NCBI RefSeq assembly: GCF_023343835.1 | Contig: NC_064434.1 | Coordinates: forward strand, 9,467,505-9,531,504 | Length of the DNA stretch: 64,000 nt | Reading direction: 5' to 3' | Source: Lagopus muta | Lineage: Eukaryota > Chordata > Aves > Galliformes > Phasianidae | Part shown: in pieces, positions 1-10,563 of the stretch | Layout: every line of letters begins with the position of its first letter | Numbering within the stretch: position 1 is the stretch's first letter | Position numbers and translations under genes: made by a program | Notes under the pieces: model-generated | What the model was told of the DNA's origin: nothing | The model's database searches: none | The model's input: the letters and a program-made list of their open reading frames with translations, nothing else

Positions 1-2728
1 CACAGCCTGGCAGTTCTATCTGTTCTTCACTCCTCATCCTCTTGACTAACCCAGACCTCTCCCCTTGGTGAAAGTCATTTGCAGTGAAAGGTCACGGATG
101 GGCCTTGACCATGAGGTGTGTGTTTGTCTGAACAGCACGGTGCCTCTTCTATTTTTAATCCAAACCTGGATTAGTTCCATCTCTTCCAGTGCTGCTTTGA
201 GTCACAGTCTTACGTTAGCCTTATGTCTGAAGTTCTTCAGCAACAGCAAATCATTACAGAAGCATGACCTTCTTGCAGTGCTTAAATTCTGTGGTGTCAG
301 AAGGACATTGCTTTTCACACCTTCTGAAGCTACAATTCATGGAGTAAGAAGAGTAGTCTATATCGGTAAACAGATTTGCCTTGATGTTTGTGTCATGAAA
401 TTGGATGGTGTCGTGAATTACATCACTTTGTGGGCATTCCTACTGGTAAAACATGCAAGTGGTTCTGTAATGTCTCCTGAGGTTTCTTAGAAATCCTGTA
501 TAAGCTACGTCTGAAGGTTCAGATTTGGAGGGAAGTTAATGCTGATCCTAGATAAAGACTGTGGTGTCAGGTCTTAGCCTGTCTTGGTAGTCACATTCTT
601 CAGCTAAAACCTTGGAGGAAACTGTATCCCCCTTTTGCACCCAAAGCCAAGCTGGCTGACAGAACAAAGGATTGTGATTTCTGGTGCTGATGGAACTGAA
701 GTTGGAGAAAAACGCTCTCAGTCCCCCAGTCCGCCCCAGTTGTGTTGTTTATGAAGCCTGACTTGGCTTCTGAACTTACTGGAAAGGAAGAAAGATCAAG
801 GGAGTGGAATTTGGGAAGCCTGGCAGTCTTTCCATGTTCTTTCAGCACCAGTAGTTCATACTCAATACTTGAAGTGCAGTGAGATCAGCTCGGGTGAGTC
901 ACTGGCCTTGGACGGAGCAGGAAAGCATACAGGAAGTACTTCTCTGACCTGGTTTCCATGGATGAGTGCATAAGCACAGAGCAGACAAGCAGGGGCAGAT
1001 CTGAAAATCCAGATCAGCCCATGACGTGCAGCTGAACAAAAGATTGAAAGACAACTTAGAAGTTGTTCTAGAAGTATGCTAGAAGCCTGAAGAAAACATG
1101 TATTTTTTACCAATAGTGAAGTGGCAACCGAAGAAGGATGCTAAAAAGGCTCAATGTGTGTGTTCTTGTTCTTTTATTTTTTTGTCCTTAAATTATCTAA
1201 CAGTAGTGATTGCTTTGAAGAGGTGAGGTCATGGATGTGAATGAGTTGTTGACAGGCTGCCTGCTTGTTTGTGTTCTGAGACGTCAAGCCTTTTAAACAT
1301 CTAATGGGCTAGTTAACCACCTTGGGAATGAATTGTTCTATAGAAGCATCTGGAATGGGTAAGGCATAAAGGAAGGGAAAGAAAACTGTACAAACCCAAT
1401 ACATTAAAAAGAAATGGAGTGAATAAATACAGCCGTGTAAGTAACATAGTTGATAATGAGGAAATTCAGTTGCTTTGTCTGACATCATTCCACTGCTGAA
1501 TGACTCCTTCCTAGATTGGAAACAAGCCTTGTTTCTAAACAACACTGTATTGATGCATACAGGAGTTACAGTGGGCCTGGTGCAAGGCCAGTAAGGATAC
1601 CTGCTCCTACTTTTGTGTAAATGAACTCAGATTTCATGGTCCCACTAAAGCCAAAATGGGAGACAGACCTTAGTTAGATGGTGCAGTATCTGCTAGACTT
1701 GAAGACTGGGCAGGGCTGGAAATGGATGGTGAGGGCTTTTTGAGAGGAAGGGTCAGATTCTTTTCAGTGGTGCCCAGTGACAAGACAGGAGGCACAGGGC
1801 ACTAACTGGAACACAGAAGTTCCTGTCTGAGCATGGGGGAAAATTCCTTACCCTGAGGGTGACAGAGCACAGGCATAGATTTCATGCTCCTTGCTTGAGC
1901 AGAGGTTGGGCCACCCAGAGATCCCTTCTCACCTCAGCCATTCTGAAATAGGGTGTGTGTTTGTGTGTGAAGATTCTGGATATGTAGTTAAATGAGGAAA
2001 GATGAAATTCAGAAGCAATGACTGGTTAGGTTGTGGTAATTCAGTGGTGGAACAAAGCAAGGGTTTGGCCTCTTCCTTTGGCACTAAGTTTGGCTGCTGG
2101 TTATTGTATTCCTTGTACAACACAGGGAGAGAGAGCTCGGGGCTGTATTCTCCTACACATAAGACTGGCTTCTATCTCAGAACTTGATATGAGTGTCCAC
2201 GCTTTTTAAAAGCAAATCTCATTCCACTTCATTAAATGCTTTGGCTTCAGATAGCACAACAGCATTGGAAGGGCTCAGAAAGACAGAGAAACCAAAGTAC
2301 TCTGTTTCCCCTTCCTTTCCTTCCCTTAAAAGTGATGCAGGAAATCACCAGTTGAACAGGTTGGTAGACAGCAAAGATGTGAGGAGCTGGAACTTAAAGC
2401 GGCATGGTTATGTTGTGTATGGACTGAGCATTGGCTGCTGCCAAGATGAAGCTTTCTGAACGCATTCCTTGCTTTCTACTTTCCCAAAGTAAGTGCCGCC
2501 TGTACGCAGCACAGAGAAGGGAGACAGCAAGACTGACCTTTCTGACAGTGAATAGACTGATCAGAACTGCTTTTCTGGGGCAGGAGAAGGAGTGAAGAAT
2601 GTTAAGAAAATGTAGTCTGAGCAGAGAAAGTTTGTGCAACCTTCAGGAGCCCTTAGAGGACTTCACACAAACAGCACGGTTAGTTTAAGCAATTGCATCA
2701 CCAACATCTTTTCCCCTTCTCTTTAAAG
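1..2728 (+). other. SDC1 intron 1 (3' part)
   Basis: The window starts inside the first intron, and its 3' end is the acceptor at 2727-2728. Apart from a CR1 remnant at about 1735-1930, I see no coding exon. Open frames here (the longest is at 65-490, + strand) have no recognisable domain or splice context. Confidence 0.75.
1735..1930 (+). mobile_element. CR1 LINE 3' fragment in SDC1 intron 1
   Basis: The string 'ggtcagattcttttcagtgg' followed by 'gacaagacagga', 'tggaacacagaagttcctgtctgag' and 'gagggtgacagagcac' follows the order of the CR1 3' region. The piece then jumps to a degraded end (gcttgagcagaggttggg... gatccctt), so it has an internal deletion. Confidence 0.75.
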
Positions 2729-2810
2729 CAAACTACAAATCTGAACCTTCCTCCTGAAGATCTTGATTCTTCTGGTGACGACGATGATGGATTCTCAGGT
2801 TCAGGTGCAG
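2729..2810 (+). CDS. SDC1: SDC1 exon 2: mature N-terminus with GAG attachment cluster
   Basis: An 82-nt exon between a pyrimidine tract ending TTTAAAG and the donor GTGAGT. It reads [20 protein letters not shown] then GFSGSGA and ends in phase 1 (one base of a Gly codon). NLPPED followed by acidic residues and repeated Ser-Gly is the conserved heparan sulfate attachment region of syndecan-1, where Ser-Gly dipeptides next to acidic residues prime xylosylation. The exon starts in phase 0, so exon 1 should encode the signal peptide and end at a codon boundary. Confidence 0.95.
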
Positions 2811-5369
2811 GTGAGTAACTTGCATTTGCGCTGTCAGTTTTTTCATCCTTCCAGTGAGCCAAGGTCTGGATGAACATCGTGAACATCCTGGCTAAAAGGA
2901 GGCTGGGGGGAAGAATAATCACACATATCCCAGCATATTGGCTTTGGAACAGAAAAGGAGCCTGACCTGTTTGTCTTGTATTGCTCTAGAGACAAACAAT
3001 TAGGAGAAAATGAATTGTAGGAGTATTGAAATGGAGCAGAAGCAGGTATACCATATATCCCTGCTGATACATTGCTTGCAGAAGTATGAAACTGCAGTGA
3101 TTCTTCACTTGTGAGGCAGGAGACTATAAGAAGGGTGTTTGGCCTCTCTCACGAGCTGGAAGGAGATACCATTTGAGGGTGTGTGAACCTACTTGCCAGC
3201 ATACATCCAGCACATACTTTATCATCAGATATGCAATTTCCTATGGGCCGTAGTTTTTTGTTTTGTTTTTTTTTTTTTTAACGTTATAAAAGGTTTTTAG
3301 GGCGGGGAAAAAGTCTGTCAGAATGATTACTTAAAGGCATGAGAGGCACCTTTTGACATTCAGTGTTGGATTGAAGTTGAGGAGATGCCAGTGAGGAAAA
3401 GGCAAGCTATTGGAAACTAAACCATGGTATCCTTCTGCTTCCCTCCAGCTACGTGCTTGTATTTTATATGGAATTGATCTGTGCCTTTCTTACTATGCTG
3501 AAAAAGGGAAGTTAGAAAAGTGAATTGCTGTTACTACAGAAATTGGCTGTGCAGGTTGAGCTTCCTCCTTTAGACCAGCATCCTGCAGATACCATCAACA
3601 GGTCTCTAAGCTGTCTGGGGATATTTTTGGTTTTGCAGGTCCCCTCCCTGATCAGTCTCTCACCTGGAGAACGGCAACAGATCCGACTAATTCCTCATTA
3701 CTGGCAACACCAGGGGTTTTCAATGAAAAGCTGTTTCCTGGGATTGAGAGCCGAACTGAAAAGAAAGTAACAACTCCACCTGCAACTAGTCGTGTAGTGA
3801 CAGAGGAGCCAGTTGTAGCTGTGAAGGATGAAACACCCTTGTTGGGCTCACCTGATGAGAAGCCCACAGACAATACAGTTGTAACAACGGCAAGAAGTCC
3901 TACTACTCGCTTCCCTTCGGTGCTTCATGTAATTCCTTCAGAAGCCTCAGGCACAGTCCATGAGCTCAAACCTAAAACCCCTGGCTCTGAGATGCCAGGC
4001 ACTAAAGACGTGCCTGAGACCAACTCTACCACCCATCCAGAGGGGGACATCGCTGCTGCTCCCACAACAGCTCCAGGCGACCTTGCTCCTACACATGAGG
4101 AGGTTTCTGAAGATGGCTCAGGAGACCCGGTGAGGACTGGTAGCTTTGGTACCCTTTCCAGGCAGATTGCTCTGGTTGTATGTACTAAGGCTGGTTTGCT
4201 TGTTTGTTGTGCAAACAAATGATCAGTTTTATCCTTTATATTGGTGGGGGGGTTTAGAGAAGAAAAGAACCATAGCTATAGAAAGAGACGTGATGAAAAA
4301 CATGAATAACCTGCTTTGTACATGCCAACAGGGAGACTTCATCTTGGTTAAAGATGAGGACTTGGTCCCTACCCAGGACTCTGAAGTGCCGGCTGACTCT
4401 GGGAGGAATGCCAAAGCAGCGGGAGCCTCGGGAATTATGGACAGAAAAGAAGTTCTTGGAGGTACCTGATATTCTGGATTTCTAGTTGGCTCTCATAGGA
4501 GCCTCCCAGGCAGCAGAAGCTGCAGCTCTACAAGTATGCCTCAGAGATGAGAGTGAAGCTTTTATGCTAGACCTCTCTGAAATGAGGGTGGTTCATGATT
4601 CTGTGTTGCTGAAAACCCTGATGGGGACAACGTATTAATCTGATAATAGCAAAGCAGTCACCACTAGTTATCTGAAATTCTAAGTTCCTTCACTCAAAAA
4701 TTACTGTAAAACTGCCCTAATGCTGCTTGGGTCTATTTTCTAGAGTTCCGCACACTGTCTGGCTCTGTTGTTGGTGCTCTGCAGCATGGCCCAGTGGGAG
4801 ATCTTCTTCAGTAGATTTGTAGATGAGGGTGGTGAGACATTGGAACAGGTTGCCTGGTGTGGTTGTGAATGCCCTCTCCCTGGAAGCATTCCAGGCCAGC
4901 CTGGATGGGGTTGTGAGCAACCTGGTCTGAAGGAAGGTGTCCCTGCCTATAGCAGGAGATTGGAACTGCATGATCTTAAGGTCCCTTCCAACCCACTGTA
5001 TGATTCTGTTATTTACCTCATGTAGATGAGTGGGCTCTCGGCAATGGAGGAGTGACTGTTTTGGTGGGGCAAAAGGACAAATTCATATTTGCATGTAATG
5101 AATTCAGGGACCACGCTTTAAGGAACAGCCTGGAAGCACACAGTCATACCATTGTTAGCTGGCATGGCATCTGGAGTAATCTGTGTCTTTATCCCCTTCT
5201 AGGTGTTATTGCTGGAGGACTGGTTGGCTTGGTGTTCGCAGTGTTTCTAGTTGCATTTATGCTGTACAGAATGAAGAAAAAAGACGAAGGAAGCTATTCA
5301 CTGGATGAACCGAAACAGTCTAACGGAGGATACCAAAAACCACACAAACAAGAAGAGTTCTATGCATAA
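2729..5369 (+). CDS. SDC1: Syndecan-1 (spliced, exons 2-5; exon 1 outside window)
   Basis: Syndecan-1 is a single-pass cell-surface heparan/chondroitin sulfate proteoglycan that acts as co-receptor for growth factors, matrix proteins and integrins, and signals through its short tail to cytoskeletal and PDZ proteins. Joining 2729-2810, 3639-4129, 4332-4461 and 5203-5369 keeps one open frame of about 289 residues. In order it has an acidic Ser-Gly block (residues 14-28, [15 protein letters not shown]), a Thr/Pro/Ser-rich ectodomain with two N-glycosylation sequons (NSS, NST), a second acidic Ser-Gly site (EDGSGDPGDF), the juxtamembrane DRKEVLGG, a transmembrane helix rich in Gly/Val/Leu, and a tail with C1 ([10 protein letters not shown]), variable region and C2 ending EEFYA. 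The variable region (SLDEPKQ, NGG, YQKP) fits syndecan-1 rather than syndecan-3. With an unseen signal peptide of 20-25 residues the length would be near the 310 of human SDC1. The identity is very secure; exon ends are inferred from splice consensus and phase. Confidence 0.97.
2811..3638 (+). other. SDC1 intron 2
   Basis: A GT-AG intron of 828 bases with a T-rich run near 3257-3280 and no recognisable repeat element. Confidence 0.9.
3639..4129 (+). CDS. SDC1: SDC1 exon 3: Thr/Pro-rich ectodomain
   Basis: A 491-nt exon. The acceptor is TTTTTGGTTTTGCAG and the donor is CCG|GTGAGG; the entry phase completes the Gly codon from exon 2 and the exon ends in phase 0. The 163 encoded residues are rich in Thr, Pro, Ser, Glu and Val, with almost no hydrophobic core, as in the poorly conserved spacer part of syndecan ectodomains. 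N-glycosylation sequons are visible in PTNSSL and ETNSTTH. The exon ends SEDGSGDP, which joins exon 4 GDF to make an acidic Ser-Gly site equivalent to the membrane-proximal chondroitin sulfate site EGSGEQDF of mammals. Confidence 0.95.
4130..4331 (+). other. SDC1 intron 3
   Basis: A short GT-AG intron of 202 bases between phase-0 exons. Read-through would run in frame to a stop at 4220-4222, giving a truncated ectodomain. Confidence 0.9.
4332..4461 (+). CDS. SDC1: SDC1 exon 4: membrane-proximal ectodomain
   Basis: A 130-nt exon with acceptor CATGCCAACAG and donor GGAG|GTACCT, entering in phase 0 and leaving in phase 1. It encodes [20 protein letters not shown] followed by a Gly/Ala-rich stretch and [18 protein letters not shown] is nearly identical to the juxtamembrane segment of mammalian SDC1 and marks the region where ectodomain shedding occurs in the family. 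Confidence 0.95.
4462..5202 (+). other. SDC1 intron 4
   Basis: A 741-base GT-AG intron that holds a sense-oriented CR1 3' end at about 4800-5012, within 200 bases of the exon 5 acceptor. Confidence 0.9.
4800..5012 (+). mobile_element. CR1 LINE 3' end in SDC1 intron 4
   Basis: The order 'ggtggtgagacattggaaca', 'ccaggccagcctggatgggg', 'gagcaacctggtct', 'cttaaggtcccttccaaccc' and the tail 'tgattctgtt' is diagnostic of a CR1 3' end. It is 5'-truncated, as almost all CR1 copies are. Confidence 0.92.
5203..5369 (+). CDS. SDC1: SDC1 exon 5: transmembrane helix and cytoplasmic tail
   Basis: The terminal coding exon follows the acceptor ATCCCCTTCTAG. It starts [20 protein letters not shown], the transmembrane helix with the GGLVG dimerisation motif typical of syndecans, then [17 protein letters not shown] and the C-terminal EEFYA. 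The last four residues (EFYA) are the PDZ ligand recognised by syntenin and CASK in this family. Compared with mammals, one Ala after NGG is missing and the variable region has Asp and Ser substitutions. The stop codon TAA is at 5367-5369. Confidence 0.97.
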
Positions 5370-5708
5370 ACACTGATCTTCAGGACACTTCGTTACATCT
5401 TTCTTGGACTCTTCTCTCCCTGCACATGGACCTCTTAGTGCGCTTTGCATTGAACTTAAGCCATATGATCATTGGGTTATTTGCCCTTACCACCTTGCCG
5501 TTGGAAATTTTATAACTACAGAGTAGATCTGGATTCACTGAACGTTCCCTGCTTTCTTGCACAACTTTTTTTTTTAAACAGAAGTGGGACTGCAAGTTCC
5601 TAAACTCGCTTTGGTTTATCTTAAAGACTGCTTGGGCAGGCGATGGGGAGAAGATAAAGGAGCACTGTATGTATGAACCGTTTGATATTTAGGGAAAGGG
5701 ATGGCAAG

Positions 5709-5714
5709 AATAAA
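5709..5714 (+). terminator. Proximal polyadenylation signal AATAAA of SDC1
   Basis: A canonical hexamer about 340 bases after the stop codon. The sequence downstream (cagtgctcaaattctctattg) is only weakly T/GT-rich, so this is more likely an alternative site than the main one. Confidence 0.4.
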
Positions 5715-7428
5715 TGATTAACAGTGCTCAAATTCTCTATTGCAGGGATCCTTCCTATTTAACTCATAGATGTGTTTTTAAGTGTAACAAATGGCTGCAC
5801 TGGGCAGAAGTTTGGTACACTGCAATACTCTAGCTCTTTCTAGCTGCCGTACTTGGAGCATTTAATGCCTATGAAACATCATGCTGAACATGATTGCTAG
5901 TGAAAGGAGGTGTGAGGGGAGGGGTAAGCAAATGACTTAGTGGTTTAGAATAACTTATATTTGGGAAAGATCACAATGTTATCCCATATGCTGAACCAGC
6001 TCCTATGCAGCTGGCACATATACTAAAACCAAACCAACCTAAAGACCCAAAAACTAAGTAGAGATTTCATTTTACCAGTTGCATTGGTCTGTCTCATCAC
6101 CATCTTGCCTATTCTAGGCTTTGGTAAGAAATGGATTTTTCTAAGCAATCTCATCTCAGATATTCCCTCTTCTTCAGTGCTGAGTCTTCTTGGCTGCCCT
6201 GCTGTAAATACTCCAACCTGTGCTGTGTAGTTGCCAGATGACTGATGGCACGTTGTAGCACCTACCACTCTGTGCACTGCTTACAGAGTTGTCTCAGATT
6301 GTGGCCTGCCTCCTTCAGTACAGAAAACCTTGGCACAGGGGGTGAAAGGTAGAAAGCAGCATATTGTAATTTTGCAGCTAAGGAGTAGAGAAACACAGCA
6401 TCTGACACAAGCCTGATGAAGGCTTAGTGTAGATGACCTTAAATATATACAAGTTGATGTGCTTGACTCTCATGACTCTGGAATGCCTCTCTTCAGGGGC
6501 TGTTCCTGCACTTTGCAGAGAAGCAACCCTTGGGATGTCAGACTAGCAAGGGTTAAGAAGCACCTCCTGAGGGAAGTCTGGATGCCTGACGCTCTTGGTG
6601 ATCAATGCATTGCCAGATGGAAGGCACTGAAGCCTCACTGAGGGTTTGGAGTTCTCCAGAGCATCTCAAACCGAGCAGGAAGAGAAGTGTGGTGTTCTGC
6701 ACAAGCCTTACTTCTGCTCTGCCTTCGCCTAGCTCCTCACAAGGTCAGTTGGACATCACTCAGCACAGAAGGCATGGGGGGTGGAGGAGCATTTACAGCT
6801 GATGTACGTTTTTGTGCTGGTGAGCCAGAGGGAATGACTGGAGAATACTGGAGAGCATTGCAACAGCTGGTAGAAATGTTGCACGTTAACACTAAAACTC
6901 AAAAACCTGTATAATTAAATGAAGTATAAAACACTCCTGAGCTGCTATGCAGCTAAAATCAGTGCCTTCTCTACAAGCCCAAGAAAAAACACTTTTTGAT
7001 TCAAAACTCTTCTTGATGCCTAAGAAACACTTGTGCATACATGTAGCTGGCTGTTTTTAAGTAAAGCTGCGAAGTCCATTATGTCTTTTTTTTTTAACTG
7101 AATGATTTTTTTTATAGGTTAATGCAACAACCAGACGGTGTTAATTTCAGCTGTAATTCTTTGCTTTGTATAGGAATGTAGAAATGTTGTTTGATAGGTT
7201 TATCTATGAAAAGATTCTTGTAAAGCACAGGAAGATAAAATGGTAAACTTCAGTTGTACCTCAGAACCTTGCTGAGGGAAAGGAAAAACTGTATATTTTG
7301 GTAGTCTAAACTGACAGTTTGTGAAACAAACACGACATTCTGTGTTATTTAAGTGGTACAAATGAAATACAAGTTCTAACAGAAGATGCAACATTCGGAT
7401 ATCTGTATGCCGTGTAAAGGTATACTGC

Positions 7429-7434
7429 AATAAA
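7429..7434 (+). terminator. Distal polyadenylation signal AATAAA of SDC1
   Basis: The hexamer sits in ctgcaataaatggcatttt, followed 15-35 bases later by a TG-rich element. This is the best 3' end candidate for SDC1, giving a 3' UTR of about 2.08 kb. The next sequence downstream becomes repeat-bearing intergenic DNA. Confidence 0.6.
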
Positions 7435-7819
7435 TGGCATTTTGGCAAGAATGTGTCCAGCTTGTGAGTGTTGCTCCGTATTGTGCTTCACAAAGTAGAT
7501 GAGGTTTGTGAGACTTTCCATGCCTTTAAGGAATTTGAATTCTAAGTATGAAATGTGAGGTGTGGTGCTGAACATAAGGAGATTCAGCTCGGAATGGGGA
7601 AGGCTCTCCCTTGCTCTGGATGCCAGGTTGGTGGCAAGCCGCTTCACTGAGCACACACAGATAGGCTGGAGCAGAGACCAGTGTGAAAGCAGATCATACT
7701 GTGCTTTCCTGACGGGGTGGAAAAGGCTACAAGTCTTCCACAAGGCTTGCTCTTATGACCTGGCTTCTGCCTCTAGGATTTTGAGAGCAGGGAAGACTCC
7801 AGTATGGGCAATACCAACT

Positions 7820-7970
7820 CCTTCCTTCCGTGGAAGCGTTCCAGGGCAGCCTGGATGGGGCTGTGAGCAACCTGGTCTACAGGGAGGTGCCCCTGCATAT
7901 AGCAGAGTTTGGAACTGGATGATCTTAGAGATCCTTTTCAACCCAAACCACTCTATCATTTACGGTTCTA
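7820..7970 (+). mobile_element. CR1 LINE 3' end
   Basis: It contains 'ccagggcagcctggatgggg', 'gagcaacctggtctacaggg', 'ggaactggatgatcttagag' and a decayed tail (ctctatcatttacggttcta). It lies just downstream of the inferred SDC1 3' end. Confidence 0.9.
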
Positions 7971-8186
7971 CTAAAACGTACTTTGCAGGACAAATTTGGA
8001 GATCATACCTTCAGGAAGGGAGAACAGAGCAGGCCTAGGTATTTAGTTTAGGCTCAATTGCTCCTGGGTGCAGCAGCTGGGTGTTGAAGGAGATGAAGGA
8101 GCAGTGAAGTAGAGAAAAATGTCCTTCAGGAAATGGAGAAGTCAAAAGTTCCCCTGCTTGTCTGGGTGGATCTGCACCTATGTTGT

Positions 8187-8405
8187 GGCTGTCCAAGCTT
8201 TTGGCTTGCCTGGGCTGCATTGAGTGAACAGGAATTGTCTTGGGTTGCATATAAAATATGTAATAATGTTAACACATATAAGTAACAAAACTTTTATTGT
8301 ATGCATATTTATTAAAATATAAAAGAGAGCAACAAAAACATGAAACAAGTGAGATATTTGACCTTGCACTATGAGCTATGCTGGGCCATCAGCTGGAATA
8401 CCTTG
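8187..8405 (-). mobile_element. hAT (Charlie-like) DNA transposon end fragment
   Basis: It starts with the terminal sequence 'ggctgtccaagcttttggct' and 'tgaacaggaattgtcttggg'. The inner part (gagcaacaaaaacatgaaac, gtgagatatttgaccttg) is shared with the element at 13206, which places this end at the 3' side of the transposase gene on the minus strand. The coding part is lost. Confidence 0.7.
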
Positions 8406-10340
8406 CAATACCTTTCATTGTCAGTGCTCTGATGTATAAGAAACTTTTGTTTTGTAGCTAGCCACTGTATTTTTAATTTATAATCTCTTTGCTTGCACAG
8501 GAGCCATTTTGGCTGTTCATTTCACAACAGAAGGTGTCAGGAGGAGTGTTGGTAGTTGGTAGGCTTTGAGATGAGGCTGAAGGATGGTGGGACTGTGTTC
8601 AGAACTGTATTCTTGCTTCCATAGCAAAAGAGAACCATAATGCACTTTCTGCTGCATGCCAACTTCACCAGGCTCTTAAACTGAGTAAAACTACTTTGGG
8701 AGCAGTGCAGTTTCCTGTATTGGGTAAATATCTTCACAGAATGGTTCCCTTCTTCGGGGATTCCCAAGACCTCTCTTTCCACTTCCTCCATCAGTGATCT
8801 TATGGGAAATTAGTGTGGCAAGGAGGGGAAAAATTGGTCAGGAAAAGGGGGAAGAATTCTGTGCCCAAACCATTACAAATGAAACTGATCCTCAGAGAAC
8901 ACTTGAAGGAAATTTTGTTGTGTTACGAGAGAATAAGGAGAGACAGCCTCTGTGCTCTGGCACAGGGTAGCCTGGGTTTTCCTGAGTCGTGTTTCTATTC
9001 ACTGTGCTTCCTGACTCCTTTTCATCCATACTGGAGCAATTATCACATTTGATCTTGTTCACAAGTGAGATGCAAAGAATGCGGCTGGCAGAAAATCTGA
9101 CCCCTTCTTTGTTCTGGAAAAATGAGCAGGAGGGTGTAAACGTGCCGAGTGTCAAGGCAGGCAAATGATGAGAGCAGAAGGACTTCTCACAGTTCTCACT
9201 TTGTCAGGTTGCATTAGGCCCTTTCAAGGGAACTAAAGCAAATCTAAGAGGCTGTATAATCTTGTAATTGAAATAGAAAATCAGGGAATCCCCCCCCCCC
9301 AAAAAAGATCCACTCTGTGGACATATTGAGAAGAAAAACTATTTTAGGTGTGATCTGTATAAATGCCTTATCTGAGACCCCATCATGACTAAGATGTAAA
9401 GTATAATGCTGAAAACAAGTAGTGGAATAAAAGTGCAGTGTGAAAGTTGCTCCACTTGAGGTAGTGGCAAAAGAAAATAGTTTAAGTATGGCAAGAGATG
9501 AGAGAAAGGTGCTGTAACCCAAATAGTTGCTTGGGTATTGCTAACCAATAGTGGCTGTCTGGGGTGGTGTTCAGCTCATGAAACTGGAAGCCAGATGGGC
9601 AGCATTTTTCATAAGCTTGTCAAAGCAGAGGACAGCAATTTTACTGCAGAATATGAAGTCCAGTGTCTGCTAAGGAAATCAAAGGTCTGGCCTTGATTGT
9701 ATGCAGGATCTTGCAAGAGAAGAGAAAAATTAAAAGATAGGGTGCTGACACATGGGATAAAATATAAAGCAGATTCACCGAAAGTAGATGAAACCAGGCT
9801 AATCAGATCTCTTGCTGTTTGATAGCTTTTTTTTTTTTTTTTTCCCAGTTGCAGGCAATCCAATGAAATTGGCCTTCAGGAAAGCAATTATCAGTGTCAA
9901 GCAGAAAATGAATAGTCAGAAGGCTGAAGCAGGGATTAATGGCAGAATTGGGAAGTGTGAGGAGTGGGCTATGGAGGAGTTAGCAGAGAGAGGAAACCTC
10001 ATTCTGGGGGCTTTTCTTGAAATGTTTTTATTAAGCTGGAAAGGAAAGGAGTACATGGGATTATACTCACTGCTGGGAATCTGGGGGCTTCGATAGCATG
10101 GGGTACTAAGAGTACTTGAATGTTCTGATAAGTAACAAATAGGATCAACTTCAGTGGGACAAGGGAGTCCAGCAAGAGGAAATTCTGCACTGGGCTGGGA
10201 ATAAGAGAGGGAAAGAAAGGGCACTGTCAATTAGCTGGTTTTAGAATAATTATCTGTGTGATGCACATAAAAAAAGGAAGAAAGAGACGAGCAGGATGTG
10301 CTGGCAAAGGCATTTCCAGCAAATATAGGGAATTTTCACC
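8406..10340. other. Intergenic, no gene or clear repeat seen
   Basis: This is mostly unique-looking sequence with a C11A6 run at 9290-9306 and a T-run at 9828-9843. No open frame shows a family motif. Confidence 0.5.
9290..9306. repeat. C11-A6 homopolymer run
   Basis: Eleven C (9290-9300) followed directly by six A. A simple-sequence tract prone to length polymorphism. Confidence 0.9.
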
Positions 10341-10380
10341 ATCATGGATATCATGGCTTGGGTTGGAAGCGACCAACCCA
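10341..10380 (-). mobile_element. Tiny CR1 3' tail remnant
   Basis: 'atcatggatatcatggcttg ggttggaagcgacc' is the reverse complement of a CR1 terminus (ggtcccttccaacccaagccattctatgat). Only the last 40 bases or so remain. Confidence 0.6.
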
Positions 10381-10499
10381 TCATGATGGGTGACATTGTA
10401 CAAAGCACTAGTAAGCTTTTCACTGACCTTCTGTATATGCTCAAGGATTAATTCATGCTGAGAAGAAACAAGGAAAGCACTGAAATCAGGAATAATGCA

Positions 10500-10563
10500 C
10501 TCTGCTTTGTGTGTGTAAGCACACATATATGTATGCACATACGCTCGTGTATTTGCACGTGTG
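10500..10563. repeat. Degenerate alternating purine-pyrimidine (CA/TG) tract
   Basis: The stretch gtgtgtgtaagcacacatat followed by atgtatgcacatacgc is a decayed CA/TG microsatellite with Z-DNA-type alternation. Confidence 0.6.

Larger units (their letters stand above)
5370..7450 (+). other. SDC1: SDC1 3' untranslated region
   Basis: This non-coding stretch follows the SDC1 stop codon. It contains several T-runs, an early AATAAA at 5709-5714 and a late AATAAA at 7429-7434 followed by a TG-rich stretch (tgtgtccagcttgtgagtgttg), a good cleavage context. No recognisable CR1 or DNA-transposon remnant interrupts it, while copies flank it on both sides. That relative freedom from insertions is compatible with one continuous UTR of about 2.1 kb. 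The end is inferred, not shown by transcript data. Confidence 0.7.

Noticed and set aside
65..490. 141-codon open frame in SDC1 intron 1
   Set aside because: No recognised domain and no flanking splice consensus; more likely chance in the intron.
7562..8038. 158-codon open frame on the + strand
   Set aside because: Its second half is translated CR1 3' end; the first half shows no known motif.
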